DNA of 64,000 nt, from NCBI RefSeq assembly GCF_000179775.1, contig NZ_AEEB01000005.1:216837-280836 (forward strand). The letters are read 5' to 3'. The notes beneath the pieces are model-generated. The model was not told the DNA's origin and searched no databases. It saw nothing but the letters and a program-made list of their open reading frames with translations. Position 1 is the stretch's first letter. Every line of letters starts with the position of its first letter. This document shows positions 56,518-64,000 of the stretch, in pieces. This stretch comes from Ahrensia sp. R2A130. Its GTDB lineage: Bacteria; Pseudomonadota; Alphaproteobacteria; Rhizobiales; Rhizobiaceae. The position numbers were made by a program, and so were the translations under genes.

Positions 56518-58179
56518 ATGGCCGTAGCTGCCAACCGACTGGAACTGATGCAGATCGCCGATGCGGTCGCCCGCGAGAAATCGATCGACCGCAAGATCGT
56601 GCTCGACGCCATGGCAGACGCCATCGAGAAAGCGGCAAAAGCCCGCTACGGTCTGGAAACCAACATCCGCGCCGACATCAACGAGAAGACCGGCGAAATC
56701 AAACTCCAGCGTCTTCTTCTTGTGGTCGAAAAGGTCGAAGACCCTGACACGGAAATCCTGCTGGCAGACGCCAAGCACAAGAACGAAGCTGCCGAGCTTG
56801 GTGTTCATATTGGTGAACTTCTGCCGCCGATGGACTTTGGCCGCGTCGCCGCCCAGTCCGCCAAACAGGTTATCGTGCAAAAAGTGCGTGACGCTGAACG
56901 TGACCGCCAGTTTGCCGAATTTGAAAACCGCACCGGCGAAATCATCAACGGCACCGTCAAGCGGGTCGAATACGGCAACGTCATCGTGGACCTTGGCCGC
57001 GCCGAAGCGATCATCCGCCGCGACGAGCTGATCCCGCGCGAAATGTACCGCTATGGCGACCGCGTTCGCGCTTACATCTACGACGTGCGTCGCGAACAGC
57101 GCGGCCCGCAGATCTTCCTGTCGCGCACCCATCCGCAGTTCATGGCGAAACTCTTCCAGATGGAAGTGCCGGAAATTTACGACGGCGTCATTGAAATACG
57201 CGCCGTTGCCCGCGATCCGGGTTCCCGCGCGAAGATCGCCGTTATCTCCAACGATTCCGGTATCGACCCTGTGGGTGCCTGTGTCGGTATGCGCGGTTCG
57301 CGCGTGCAGGCTGTCGTCGGCGAATTGCAGGGCGAAAAAATCGACATCATTCCGTGGTCGGAAGAAGCTGCCGGTTTCATCGTCAACGCACTTCAGCCCG
57401 CTGAAGTCGCCAAAGTTGTTCTCGATGAAGACAAGGCCCGCATCGAAGTCGTCGTACCCGACGAGCAGCTTTCGCTCGCCATCGGTCGTCGTGGCCAGAA
57501 CGTGCGTCTCGCGTCGCAGCTCACCGGCTGGGACATCGACATTTTGACCGAAGAAGAAGAGTCCGGTCGTCGTCAGGCAGAATTCAGCGCCAACACCTCC
57601 ACCTTCACCGAAGCGCTCAACGTCGACGAGATGGTCGGCCAGCTTCTGGCATCGGAAGGCTTTTCCGATCTGGAAGAGGTCGCCTATGTCGAGCAGGACG
57701 AGCTGGCCATGATCGAAGGTTTCGATGATGACACCGCTGCCGAACTGCAGGCCCGTGCCAAGGAATTCCTTGAGAAAAAAGAGCAGGGCCTCGACGCCAA
57801 GCGCAAGGAACTCGGCGTTGCCGACGATCTGCGTCAGGTGCCAGGCATCACAACGGCCATGATGGTCGCGCTCGGCGAGTCCGACGAAGAGATCAAATCG
57901 CTGGAAGATTTCGCAGGCTCCGTGGCCGACGATCTCATCGGTTACAACGAGCGCAAGGACGGCGAACTCATCCGTCACACCGGTCCGCTGTCGACCTTCG
58001 GGTTGTCGCGTGTGCAGGCTGACGAAATGATTATGGCTGCCCGCATCGAAGCAGGCTGGGTGACCGAAGAAGATCTTCGCGAGCCGGAGCCGGTCGAAGA
58101 AGAAGCGGTCGAAGAAGAAGCAGTGCGTCCAGACGTGGTCAACGTCATCGAGGACACAACCATCAAGGCACCTTACTGA
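56518..58179 (+). CDS. nusA: Transcription elongation factor NusA
   Basis: A 553-residue elongation/antitermination factor. N-terminal RNAP-binding domain (about 1-130), S1 domain with [17 protein letters not shown], then two KH domains with [19 protein letters not shown] and [19 protein letters not shown], and a C-terminal acidic extension with helix-hairpin-helix repeats ([20 protein letters not shown]). It follows rimP and is 53 bases before the ylxR-type gene. Confidence 0.97.
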   Translation: MAVAANRLELMQIADAVAREKSIDRKIVLDAMADAIEKAAKARYGLETNIRADINEKTGEIKLQRLLLVVEKVEDPDTEILLADAKHKNEAAELGVHIGELLPPMDFGRVAAQSAKQVIVQKVRDAERDRQFAEFENRTGEIINGTVKRVEYGNVIVDLGRAEAIIRRDELIPREMYRYGDRVRAYIYDVRREQRGPQIFLSRTHPQFMAKLFQMEVPEIYDGVIEIRAVARDPGSRAKIAVISNDSGIDPVGACVGMRGSRVQAVVGELQGEKIDIIPWSEEAAGFIVNALQPAEVAKVVLDEDKARIEVVVPDEQLSLAIGRRGQNVRLASQLTGWDIDILTEEEESGRRQAEFSANTSTFTEALNVDEMVGQLLASEGFSDLEEVAYVEQDELAMIEGFDDDTAAELQARAKEFLEKKEQGLDAKRKELGVADDLRQVPGITTAMMVALGESDEEIKSLEDFAGSVADDLIGYNERKDGELIRHTGPLSTFGLSRVQADEMIMAARIEAGWVTEEDLREPEPVEEEAVEEEAVRPDVVNVIEDTTIKAPY

Positions 58180-58232
58180 TCGATACGGACACGGCAGACC
58201 CCGACCCCACAGAAGAAGAGCTGGAAACCCGG

Positions 58233-58820
58233 ATGGCGGAACGCCGCTGCATCGTCACGGGTGACCATGGCGATCCGGCCTCCGGCGAAATGATTCGTTT
58301 CGTTTGCGGGCCGGATGGCTCGGCCGTGCCGGATTTGAAGGGCAATCTGCCGGGGCGCGGGGCATGGGTGAAAACCCACCGCGCCACGTTGGAGCAGGCC
58401 ATCGCCAAACGCGCATTTTCTCGCGGCTTCAAAAAGCAGATTGCGGTGGCAGATAACCTTCCCCACATGGTGGACGCGCTGCTGGAAACTCGCGCGCTCG
58501 ATGCGCTGGGCTTTGCCCGCAAAGCCGGTGAATGTATCGCAGGCTCCGGCAAGGTGGACAGCCTTATCCGCAACGACAAAGCGTTGGCTTTGCTGCATGC
58601 GACCGATGGTGCTGATGATGGATTGCGCAAGTTGCGGCAGGCAATCTTCTCCACGACGGGGGAAGAGGATGGTATTCCTCTCATCCGCGCGTTTACCGCA
58701 GATCAAATGAGTTTGGCTTTAGGGGCGACTCATGTGATACACGCAGCCATGACGACTGGAGGGGCAGCGAAAAACGCGCTATCCCGCATCCGACAGCTGG
58801 AGCGCTATCGCGCTGAATGA
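58233..58820 (+). CDS. YlxR (DUF448) RNA-binding protein fused to an L7Ae-like domain
   Basis: A 195-residue protein. The N-terminal YlxR domain has RRCIVTGDHGDPASGEMIRF and PGRGAWVK; the C-terminal part (about 105-195) with DALGFARKAGECIAGSGKV and ATHVIHAAM resembles YlxQ/L7Ae kink-turn-binding domains. This fusion is usual in alphaproteobacteria. The coding frame may start a few codons upstream. It lies between nusA and infB. Confidence 0.85.
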   Translation: MAERRCIVTGDHGDPASGEMIRFVCGPDGSAVPDLKGNLPGRGAWVKTHRATLEQAIAKRAFSRGFKKQIAVADNLPHMVDALLETRALDALGFARKAGECIAGSGKVDSLIRNDKALALLHATDGADDGLRKLRQAIFSTTGEEDGIPLIRAFTADQMSLALGATHVIHAAMTTGGAAKNALSRIRQLERYRAE

Positions 58821-58989
58821 CGAATTACCGGCTGACGGAATAATAGAGAACCGAAACACCGTGAACGGAGCCATTTCGATGGTCAAACGCACGACAAAAC
58901 GGTTGCCACGATAATGTCGGCAACACGATGAGACATTCATGAGACCGGCCCCGCATAACCAAGGGGGTCAAAAAGGGTAAGCACACAGC

Positions 58990-61542
58990 ATGAGCGACAG
59001 CACGACGGGCGATGACAAAAAACGGGGCACCTTGTCCCTGAAGCCCCGCGCACCGGGTACGGTACGCCAGAACTTCTCCCATGGCCGAACCAATTCGGTC
59101 GTGGTCGAGACGAAGAAACGCCGTATCGTCAAACCGGGCGGCGGCGAAGAAAAAGCGGTGTTCGCGCCGAAGACCGAGTCGGTCGCCCCGCCACCACCGC
59201 AGCCCGCGCCGGAAACCCGTGCAGCATCTGCAGCGGCTGCCCCCAAGCCAAAAATCGATGTCGACCGTGGCAACCTTTCCCGTGGCGAAATGGATGCCCG
59301 CGCACGCGCGCTTGAAGAAGCGAAAATCCGTGAGGCCGAGGACGCCAAGAAAGAAGCTGAAGAGGCCGAGCGTCGTAAAAACGAAGACGCTGCCGCCCGT
59401 GAGGCCCGCGAAAAACGCGAAGCCGATGAAGCTGCCGCTGCTGCGCGCAAAGTCATCGACGACGAAGCCAAGGCCAAGAAGGAAGCGGAAGACGCCCGTA
59501 TGGCGGCAGCTGATGCATCTGCTGCTGCAGCTTCTGCCGATCCAGACGCGATCACCAAGTCAGGTGCAGCGCCCAACGCGTTGCGCGCCGTCGAACGGCC
59601 CAAAGAAGCACCGAAACCTTCACGCCCCAAGGCCGAAGATGACCGTCGCCGCACGAAACTTACCCTGTCGAATGCGCTGACCGCCGATTCTGCACGTTCC
59701 CGCTCGCTCGCTTCCATGCGCCGCCAGCGTGACAAACAAAAACGCGGCCAGAAAAGCTCCGGCCCACGCGAAAAGGTGATGCGCGAAGTGACGATCCCGG
59801 ACACGATCACAATTCAGGAACTCGCCAACCGCATGTCGGAACGCGCCGTGGATGTGGTGAAACTTCTCATGGCCCAGGGCCAGATGATGAAGCCGGGCGA
59901 TCTGATCGACGCCGATATGGCGCAGCTCATCACCGAAGAAATGGGTCATACCGTTCTGCGCGTGTCGGAAGCTGACGTCGATGTCGCCACCAGTGAAGAG
60001 CCGGACAACGACGCCGATATGGTTGTCCGTCCGCCGGTCGTCACCATTATGGGTCACGTCGACCACGGTAAGACATCGTTGCTCGACAAAATTCGTGAAG
60101 CCCGCGTTGCAGCCGGTGAGGCCGGTGGCATCACTCAGCACATCGCCGCCTATCAGATCGAACGCGACGGCAAGAAAATCTCGTTCCTCGATACTCCAGG
60201 CCACGCGGCCTTCACCGCCATGCGTTCGCGCGGTGCGGAATCGACCGATATCGCGATCCTCGTGGTGGCCGCAGACGACAGCGTCATGCCGCAAACCATC
60301 GAGAGCATTTCGCACGCGAAAGCTGCAGGTGTGCCGATGATCGTGGCCATCAACAAAATGGACACGCCAGGTGCCGACGCGCAAAAAGTTCGCACAGAGC
60401 TTCTGCAGCACGAGGTCTTCGTGGAAGGCATGGGCGGCGAAATTCTCGACGTCGAAGTTTCCGCCAAAACCGGTGACGGCATCGACAACCTGCTCGACGC
60501 CATCAATCTGCAAGCTGAATTGATGGAGCTGAAAGCCAACCCTGACCGCGAAGGCGAAGCCGTCGTGATCGAGGCACGGTTGGACAAAAGCCGCGGTGCG
60601 GTGGCAACAGCCATCGTTCAGCGCGGTACGCTCAATATCGGCGACATCATCGTGGCGGGCGCAGAGTGGGGCCGCGTTCGTGCCATGCTCAACGACAACG
60701 GCACCCAGCTGAAAGAAGCCGGTCCATCGACACCGATCGAAATTCTGGGTCTTTCCGGTGCGCCTTCTGCCGGTGACACAATCGTCACCGTGGAAAGCGA
60801 AGCCCGCGCCCGTGAAATCTCCGACTATCGCGCCCGCAAGGCCCGCGAGATGCTGGTTGCCGCTCAGGCCGGTCAGCGCGGTTCGCTGGAACAGATGATG
60901 TCGGTCCTGCAGGAAAAAGGCGCCTCACTGGCACCTTTGGTCATCAAGGCCGATACGCAGGGTTCGGTCGAAGCCATCGTATCCTCGCTCAACGGTCTTG
61001 GCACCGACGAAGTGCAGGCACAGGTCGTGCATTCCGGCGCCGGTGGTATCACCGAAGCCGACGTGACGCTGGCCATGGCATCTGAAACACCGATCATCGC
61101 CTTCAACGTGCGTGCCAACAAACAGGCTCTCGACCTCGCCAAGCGCGAAGGCATCGAGATCCGTTACTACTCGGTGATCTACAACCTCATCGATGATGTT
61201 CGCGACACGCTGTCGGGCATGCTGGCACCGGAGCGCCGCGAAACCTTCATCGGTTACGCCGACATTCTGGAACTCTTCACCCACTCCAAAGTGGGCAAGG
61301 TCGCCGGTTGCCTCGTCACCGAAGGCCACGTGGAACGCGGCATGGGCGTTCGCCTGCTGCGCGACGATGTAGTCATCCACGAAGGCGAACTCGCCACGCT
61401 TAAACGCTTCAAAGACGAAGTCGCGCGTGTGGACAGCGGCACCGAGTGCGGCATGGCCTTCAAAAAATACGAAGACATGCGCAAAGGCGATCGCATCGAG
61501 TGCTTCACGGTCGAAATGATCGACCGTTCGCTGGAGGCTTAA
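58990..61542 (+). CDS. infB: Translation initiation factor IF-2
   Basis: An 850-residue GTPase. A long Lys/Ala/Glu-rich N-terminal coiled region (to about 270), the IF2-N-type segment [24 protein letters not shown], then the G domain with G1 GHVDHGKTS at about residues 354-362, [12 protein letters not shown], and NKMDTPG. The C-terminal domains bind initiator tRNA. It follows ylxR by 169 bases. Two small membrane-protein genes come next before rbfA. Confidence 0.97.
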   Translation: MSDSTTGDDKKRGTLSLKPRAPGTVRQNFSHGRTNSVVVETKKRRIVKPGGGEEKAVFAPKTESVAPPPPQPAPETRAASAAAAPKPKIDVDRGNLSRGEMDARARALEEAKIREAEDAKKEAEEAERRKNEDAAAREAREKREADEAAAAARKVIDDEAKAKKEAEDARMAAADASAAAASADPDAITKSGAAPNALRAVERPKEAPKPSRPKAEDDRRRTKLTLSNALTADSARSRSLASMRRQRDKQKRGQKSSGPREKVMREVTIPDTITIQELANRMSERAVDVVKLLMAQGQMMKPGDLIDADMAQLITEEMGHTVLRVSEADVDVATSEEPDNDADMVVRPPVVTIMGHVDHGKTSLLDKIREARVAAGEAGGITQHIAAYQIERDGKKISFLDTPGHAAFTAMRSRGAESTDIAILVVAADDSVMPQTIESISHAKAAGVPMIVAINKMDTPGADAQKVRTELLQHEVFVEGMGGEILDVEVSAKTGDGIDNLLDAINLQAELMELKANPDREGEAVVIEARLDKSRGAVATAIVQRGTLNIGDIIVAGAEWGRVRAMLNDNGTQLKEAGPSTPIEILGLSGAPSAGDTIVTVESEARAREISDYRARKAREMLVAAQAGQRGSLEQMMSVLQEKGASLAPLVIKADTQGSVEAIVSSLNGLGTDEVQAQVVHSGAGGITEADVTLAMASETPIIAFNVRANKQALDLAKREGIEIRYYSVIYNLIDDVRDTLSGMLAPERRETFIGYADILELFTHSKVGKVAGCLVTEGHVERGMGVRLLRDDVVIHEGELATLKRFKDEVARVDSGTECGMAFKKYEDMRKGDRIECFTVEMIDRSLEA

Positions 61543-61546
61543 ACTA

Positions 61547-61948
61547 TTGCAATTCGGCCTGGCCGGATTGATCCATCGTTTCGTTTGCGTCGTCGCGGCG
61601 AGTTATCTTTGGATCAGTCCGGCCTATGCTGAAGTCTGTGACAAGATGGGAAACACGGTCCTTGGTGCGCCGATTTTCTATGTTGTCTGCACGGTGCTTC
61701 TCTTTGGTGTCGCTGGCTTCATGCTCTGGAGAGCATGGGTTTGGTTGGTTGCCAGTATTGTGCCCGCGCTCTTCGCTATGTCTGCCTATCTCGATATGAC
61801 AACCAAAAACGAAGGAATACGTCACCTCATTCAGTCTGGTGTCAAAGAAGGGTGCCTCATGGAACCGCGCTGGGCATTCGGGGTGTGGCTTTTCGTATTC
61901 GTCGCGACATTGGCCGTTTGGGCGAAGAAGCAAGTTTCGAGTGAATGA
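61547..61948 (+). CDS. Small membrane protein of unknown function after infB
   Basis: A 133-residue protein starting at TTG 61547, 4 bases after infB ends, or at TTG 61568. Possible signal (VVAASYLWISPAYA, then EVCDK) and three hydrophobic helices (FYVVCTVLLFGVAGFML, VWLVASIVPALFAMSAYL, AFGVWLFVFVATLAVW). It has no recognisable domain. Its stop overlaps the next gene by 4 bases. The codon usage looks AT-richer than in infB. Confidence 0.6.
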   Translation: MQFGLAGLIHRFVCVVAASYLWISPAYAEVCDKMGNTVLGAPIFYVVCTVLLFGVAGFMLWRAWVWLVASIVPALFAMSAYLDMTTKNEGIRHLIQSGVKEGCLMEPRWAFGVWLFVFVATLAVWAKKQVSSE

Positions 61949-62487
61949 AATTTATGACAGAGGCTAGTTTCACCATTACCTATGATCTGCAGCCCGACGA
62001 TCTAGCTGCGATGATGGCAGATCGCGAGCGGCATGTTTTGCCACGTGTCAAAACGACGGCATATTATATTTTGCTCTCACTCTTCGCATTTTCATTCTGC
62101 GTCGGGTTGTGGGTTTGGTCGAGGAAAGGTTTTGAGGAAGCTACGCTCTTATTGGGGCTAAGCGGTTTCTTCCTCATCGCTATCCCGCTGGCACGAATGG
62201 TTTTGCCGAAGTATTTTGCACGTTTCTATCATCGCAAACTGGCACTCCACGGCACCGCCATCGAAACGAAATTTGCGCCCTCTGGCATCCATTCCGCAGG
62301 TGGCGGCATTTCATCTGATATGGAATGGCGAACGGTCATCAAATTGACGCGCACGCCGCGCCATTTCTTTTTTTGGGTCAATAAGGTGCAAGCTATCATC
62401 ATTCCGCTGCGCACCATGCCGGACGAGGCGGACCAGCAAGCACTGTGGGCGCTTGCCGAACAAAATTTCGCAGGAGCGAATAAATGA
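61945..62487 (+). CDS. YcxB-like membrane protein
   Basis: A 180-residue protein with two hydrophobic helices (TTAYYILLSLFAFSFCVGLWVW at about residues 37-58 and ATLLLGLSGFFLIAIPLA). The C-terminal half has FAPSGIHSAGGGISSDMEWRTV and IIIPLRTMPDEADQQAL, the layout of the YcxB-like family: soluble domain with W-x-x-I and proline-arginine end. Function unknown. It overlaps rbfA by 4 bases, so it is translated with the ribosome-assembly genes. Confidence 0.7.
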   Translation: MKFMTEASFTITYDLQPDDLAAMMADRERHVLPRVKTTAYYILLSLFAFSFCVGLWVWSRKGFEEATLLLGLSGFFLIAIPLARMVLPKYFARFYHRKLALHGTAIETKFAPSGIHSAGGGISSDMEWRTVIKLTRTPRHFFFWVNKVQAIIIPLRTMPDEADQQALWALAEQNFAGANK

Positions 62488-62936
62488 AAAAGAACAAAGG
62501 CCCATCGCAGCGCCAGCTTCGCGTCGGAGAACTCGTGCGCCACGCGCTCATGGATGTGCTCGCGCGTGAACAGCTGGACGATCCGGTGCTGGCTTCCGCG
62601 ATGATCACCATTTCCGAAGTCCGTATGACCGCCGATCTGAAGATCGCGAACTGCTACGTCTCGCTCCTCGGCGGCGGTGATATGGAAGCCGTGTTGAAGG
62701 CGCTCGGCCGTGCTGAAGGGTTCCTGCGCGGTCGCTCCGGCCCCCATCTTTCCCAAATGCGCTCTATGCCAACATTCCGTTTCCGCGAAGACACGAGCTT
62801 TGAAAATTTCGCCAGGATCGACGCCTTGTTGAAATCGGACGCCGTGAAGCGTGATCTGGTGGAGCCGGAAGAAAACCGCCCCGACATTCGTCTGGAAGGT
62901 CGCTCTTCCAAGCGGCTCGACCGGAAGGACGGTTGA
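62484..62936 (+). CDS. rbfA: Ribosome-binding factor A
   Basis: A 150-residue KH-type 30S maturation factor. Seen: QRQLRVGELVRHALMDVLAREQLDDPVL, ITISEVRMTADLKIANCYVSL, and the PTFRFREDTSFENFARIDALL end. It overlaps the YcxB-like gene by 4 bases and is followed by truB after 3. Confidence 0.95.
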   Translation: MKKNKGPSQRQLRVGELVRHALMDVLAREQLDDPVLASAMITISEVRMTADLKIANCYVSLLGGGDMEAVLKALGRAEGFLRGRSGPHLSQMRSMPTFRFREDTSFENFARIDALLKSDAVKRDLVEPEENRPDIRLEGRSSKRLDRKDG

Positions 62937-62939
62937 GCA

Positions 62940-63854
62940 ATGGGTCGCCGTAAGAAGGGCCGTGCCGTAAGCGGCTGGTTGGTGCTCGACAAGCCTTTGG
63001 AAATGGGCTCGACCCAAGCCGTCGGCAAACTGCGCTGGCTGTTCGACGCGCAAAAGGCAGGCCATGCGGGCACGCTGGACCCGCTCGCCACTGGCGTGTT
63101 GCCCATCGCTTTCGGCGAGGCCACCAAAACCATGCCCTATGTGACGGACGGCCAAAAAGCATACCGCTTCACAGTGCGTTGGGGCTCTTCCACCAACACT
63201 GATGACGCAGAAGGCGAGATTACCGCCAGCAGCGACGAACGCCCTACCCGCAACGATATCGAAGCCCTGCTGCCGTCCTTCACCGGCACCATCGAACAGG
63301 TGCCGCCAGCATTTTCCGCAATCAAGATCGACGGCAAACGCGCCTATGCCGAAGCCCGCGCCGGGCGCGAAGTCGAGCTTGCAGCCCGTCCCGTGGAAAT
63401 CGACACATTCGAGTTAGTGGACATTCCCGACGACACCCATGCGGTGTTCGAGGTCACCTGCGGCAAAGGCACGTATGTTCGCGCACTGGCCCGCGATATG
63501 GGCGCACGCCTGGGTTGCCACGGCCACATTCGCGACCTGCGCCGCACCTTTGTCGAACCTTTCGAAGAGGAAGACGCGATACCGCTGTCCGAACTGCTCG
63601 AACTCGAAGGTGATCTCGCCGCATTAGACGAACATCTCATCAGCCCGCTCGAAGCGATGGACGGTTTTCCTGAAATCAAATTATCATCGGACGAAGCCCG
63701 CCGCGTTGGCCTCGGAAACTCCATCATCCTGCGCGGCCGCGACGCGCCGGTAGAAGAACAAGACGTCTGCGCCATCCACCGTGGCGACCTGATCGCCATC
63801 GGCAATATAGAAAAAGGCAGCTTCCAGCCCCGCCGCGTGCTGGTGCAAAATTAG
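62940..63854 (+). CDS. truB: tRNA pseudouridine(55) synthase
   Basis: A 304-residue enzyme forming pseudouridine 55 in the T-loop of tRNAs. The catalytic Asp47 is in [21 protein letters not shown], and [10 protein letters not shown] and [13 protein letters not shown] follow. The C-terminal PUA-like region ends [10 protein letters not shown]. It completes the infB-rbfA-truB block; the following gap holds the tRNA. Confidence 0.97.
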   Translation: MGRRKKGRAVSGWLVLDKPLEMGSTQAVGKLRWLFDAQKAGHAGTLDPLATGVLPIAFGEATKTMPYVTDGQKAYRFTVRWGSSTNTDDAEGEITASSDERPTRNDIEALLPSFTGTIEQVPPAFSAIKIDGKRAYAEARAGREVELAARPVEIDTFELVDIPDDTHAVFEVTCGKGTYVRALARDMGARLGCHGHIRDLRRTFVEPFEEEDAIPLSELLELEGDLAALDEHLISPLEAMDGFPEIKLSSDEARRVGLGNSIILRGRDAPVEEQDVCAIHRGDLIAIGNIEKGSFQPRRVLVQN

Positions 63855-63933
63855 CTAGCTGCTTGTGATAGCAAGTCTCAGCCAAACATTTGCCATTGAA
63901 GCAAGCCTCAAGCGCGTCTATTCCTACCCCGGC

Positions 63934-64000
63934 GCACCCATAGCTCAGCTGGATAGAGTGTCGCCCTCCGAAGGCGAAGGTCGCAGGTTCGAATCCTGCT
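63934..64000 (+). tRNA. tRNA-Arg(CCG), truncated by the window end
   Basis: Acceptor GCACCCA, then TAGCTC and D-loop AGCTGGATAG; the anticodon arm TCGCC-CTCCGAA-GGCGA gives anticodon CCG (positions 34-36), i.e. arginine. The T-arm GCAGG-TTCGAAT-CCTGC is at the edge. About 67 of the expected 77 bases are present; the 3' acceptor strand lies outside the window. Confidence 0.95.

Noticed and set aside
56479..57978. 499-codon open frame antisense to nusA
   Set aside because: Shadow frame; nusA domains are unambiguous on the plus strand.

Overview
The window is a chromosomal segment of an alphaproteobacterium, almost certainly of the order Hyphomicrobiales (Rhizobiales). The evidence is gene order: leuS-lptE-holA, parB-parA-rsmG-mnmG-mnmE-rho-hemE, then the PPDK regulator-maf-aroE-coaE-dnaQ series, the hisB-H-A-F-E/coaA and hslVU blocks, hrcA/grpE/rph/rdgB/hemW, and the pckA-chvI-chvG-hprK-EIIA-HPr module. 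The genus cannot be fixed from this sequence. No CRISPR array, prophage, transposase or rRNA gene is visible.

The most informative place is 10793-11288, the gap between hemE (leftward) and the PPDK-regulator gene (rightward). It has an AT-rich stretch, several DnaA-box-like 9-mers and paired GANTC sites, and is the likely chromosomal replication origin. To its left (1987-10792) every gene reads leftward, away from it: hemE, hemJ, rho, mnmE, mnmG, rsmG, parA and parB. Three ParB-binding parS palindromes lie in or beside rsmG and mnmG/mnmE. To its right come maf, aroE, coaE and dnaQ.

15-28 kb holds an IlvD/Edd dehydratase, arfB, coaA, the histidine block (with a DUF6194 gene and a relic of a hisF start inside it) and hslV-(membrane protein)-hslU. 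26-31 kb is accessory: an aldo/keto reductase with a divergent LysR-type regulator, a Popeye-like membrane protein coupled to a DUF1402 gene with lytic-transglycosylase-like motifs, a 600-bp stretch with no supportable gene, and an ACT-domain gene. 31-41 kb is housekeeping: smr/mltA, a Tim44-like gene, fxsA, secB, grpE/hrcA, rph, rdgB and hemW.

40.7-46.7 kb is the regulatory PTS/two-component block: HPr, EIIA-Man, a short HprK, ChvG and ChvI, divergent from pckA. 46.7-55.7 kb carries a fasciclin-domain protein, a class A PBP, an acyltransferase, a DNA-repair-type radical SAM protein and an FAH-decarboxylase-aminotransferase operon. 55.8-64 kb is the rimP-nusA-ylxR-infB-rbfA-truB operon, preceded by a terminator-like leader and interrupted by two small membrane-protein genes, ending in a tRNA-Arg(CCG) gene cut by the window edge.

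Two intergenic repeat families recur. One is a composite inverted repeat (two full copies, two degenerate). The other is a double-hairpin element (five copies) whose stems change sequence but keep pairing. Several convergent gene pairs overlap or abut with no room for a terminator.
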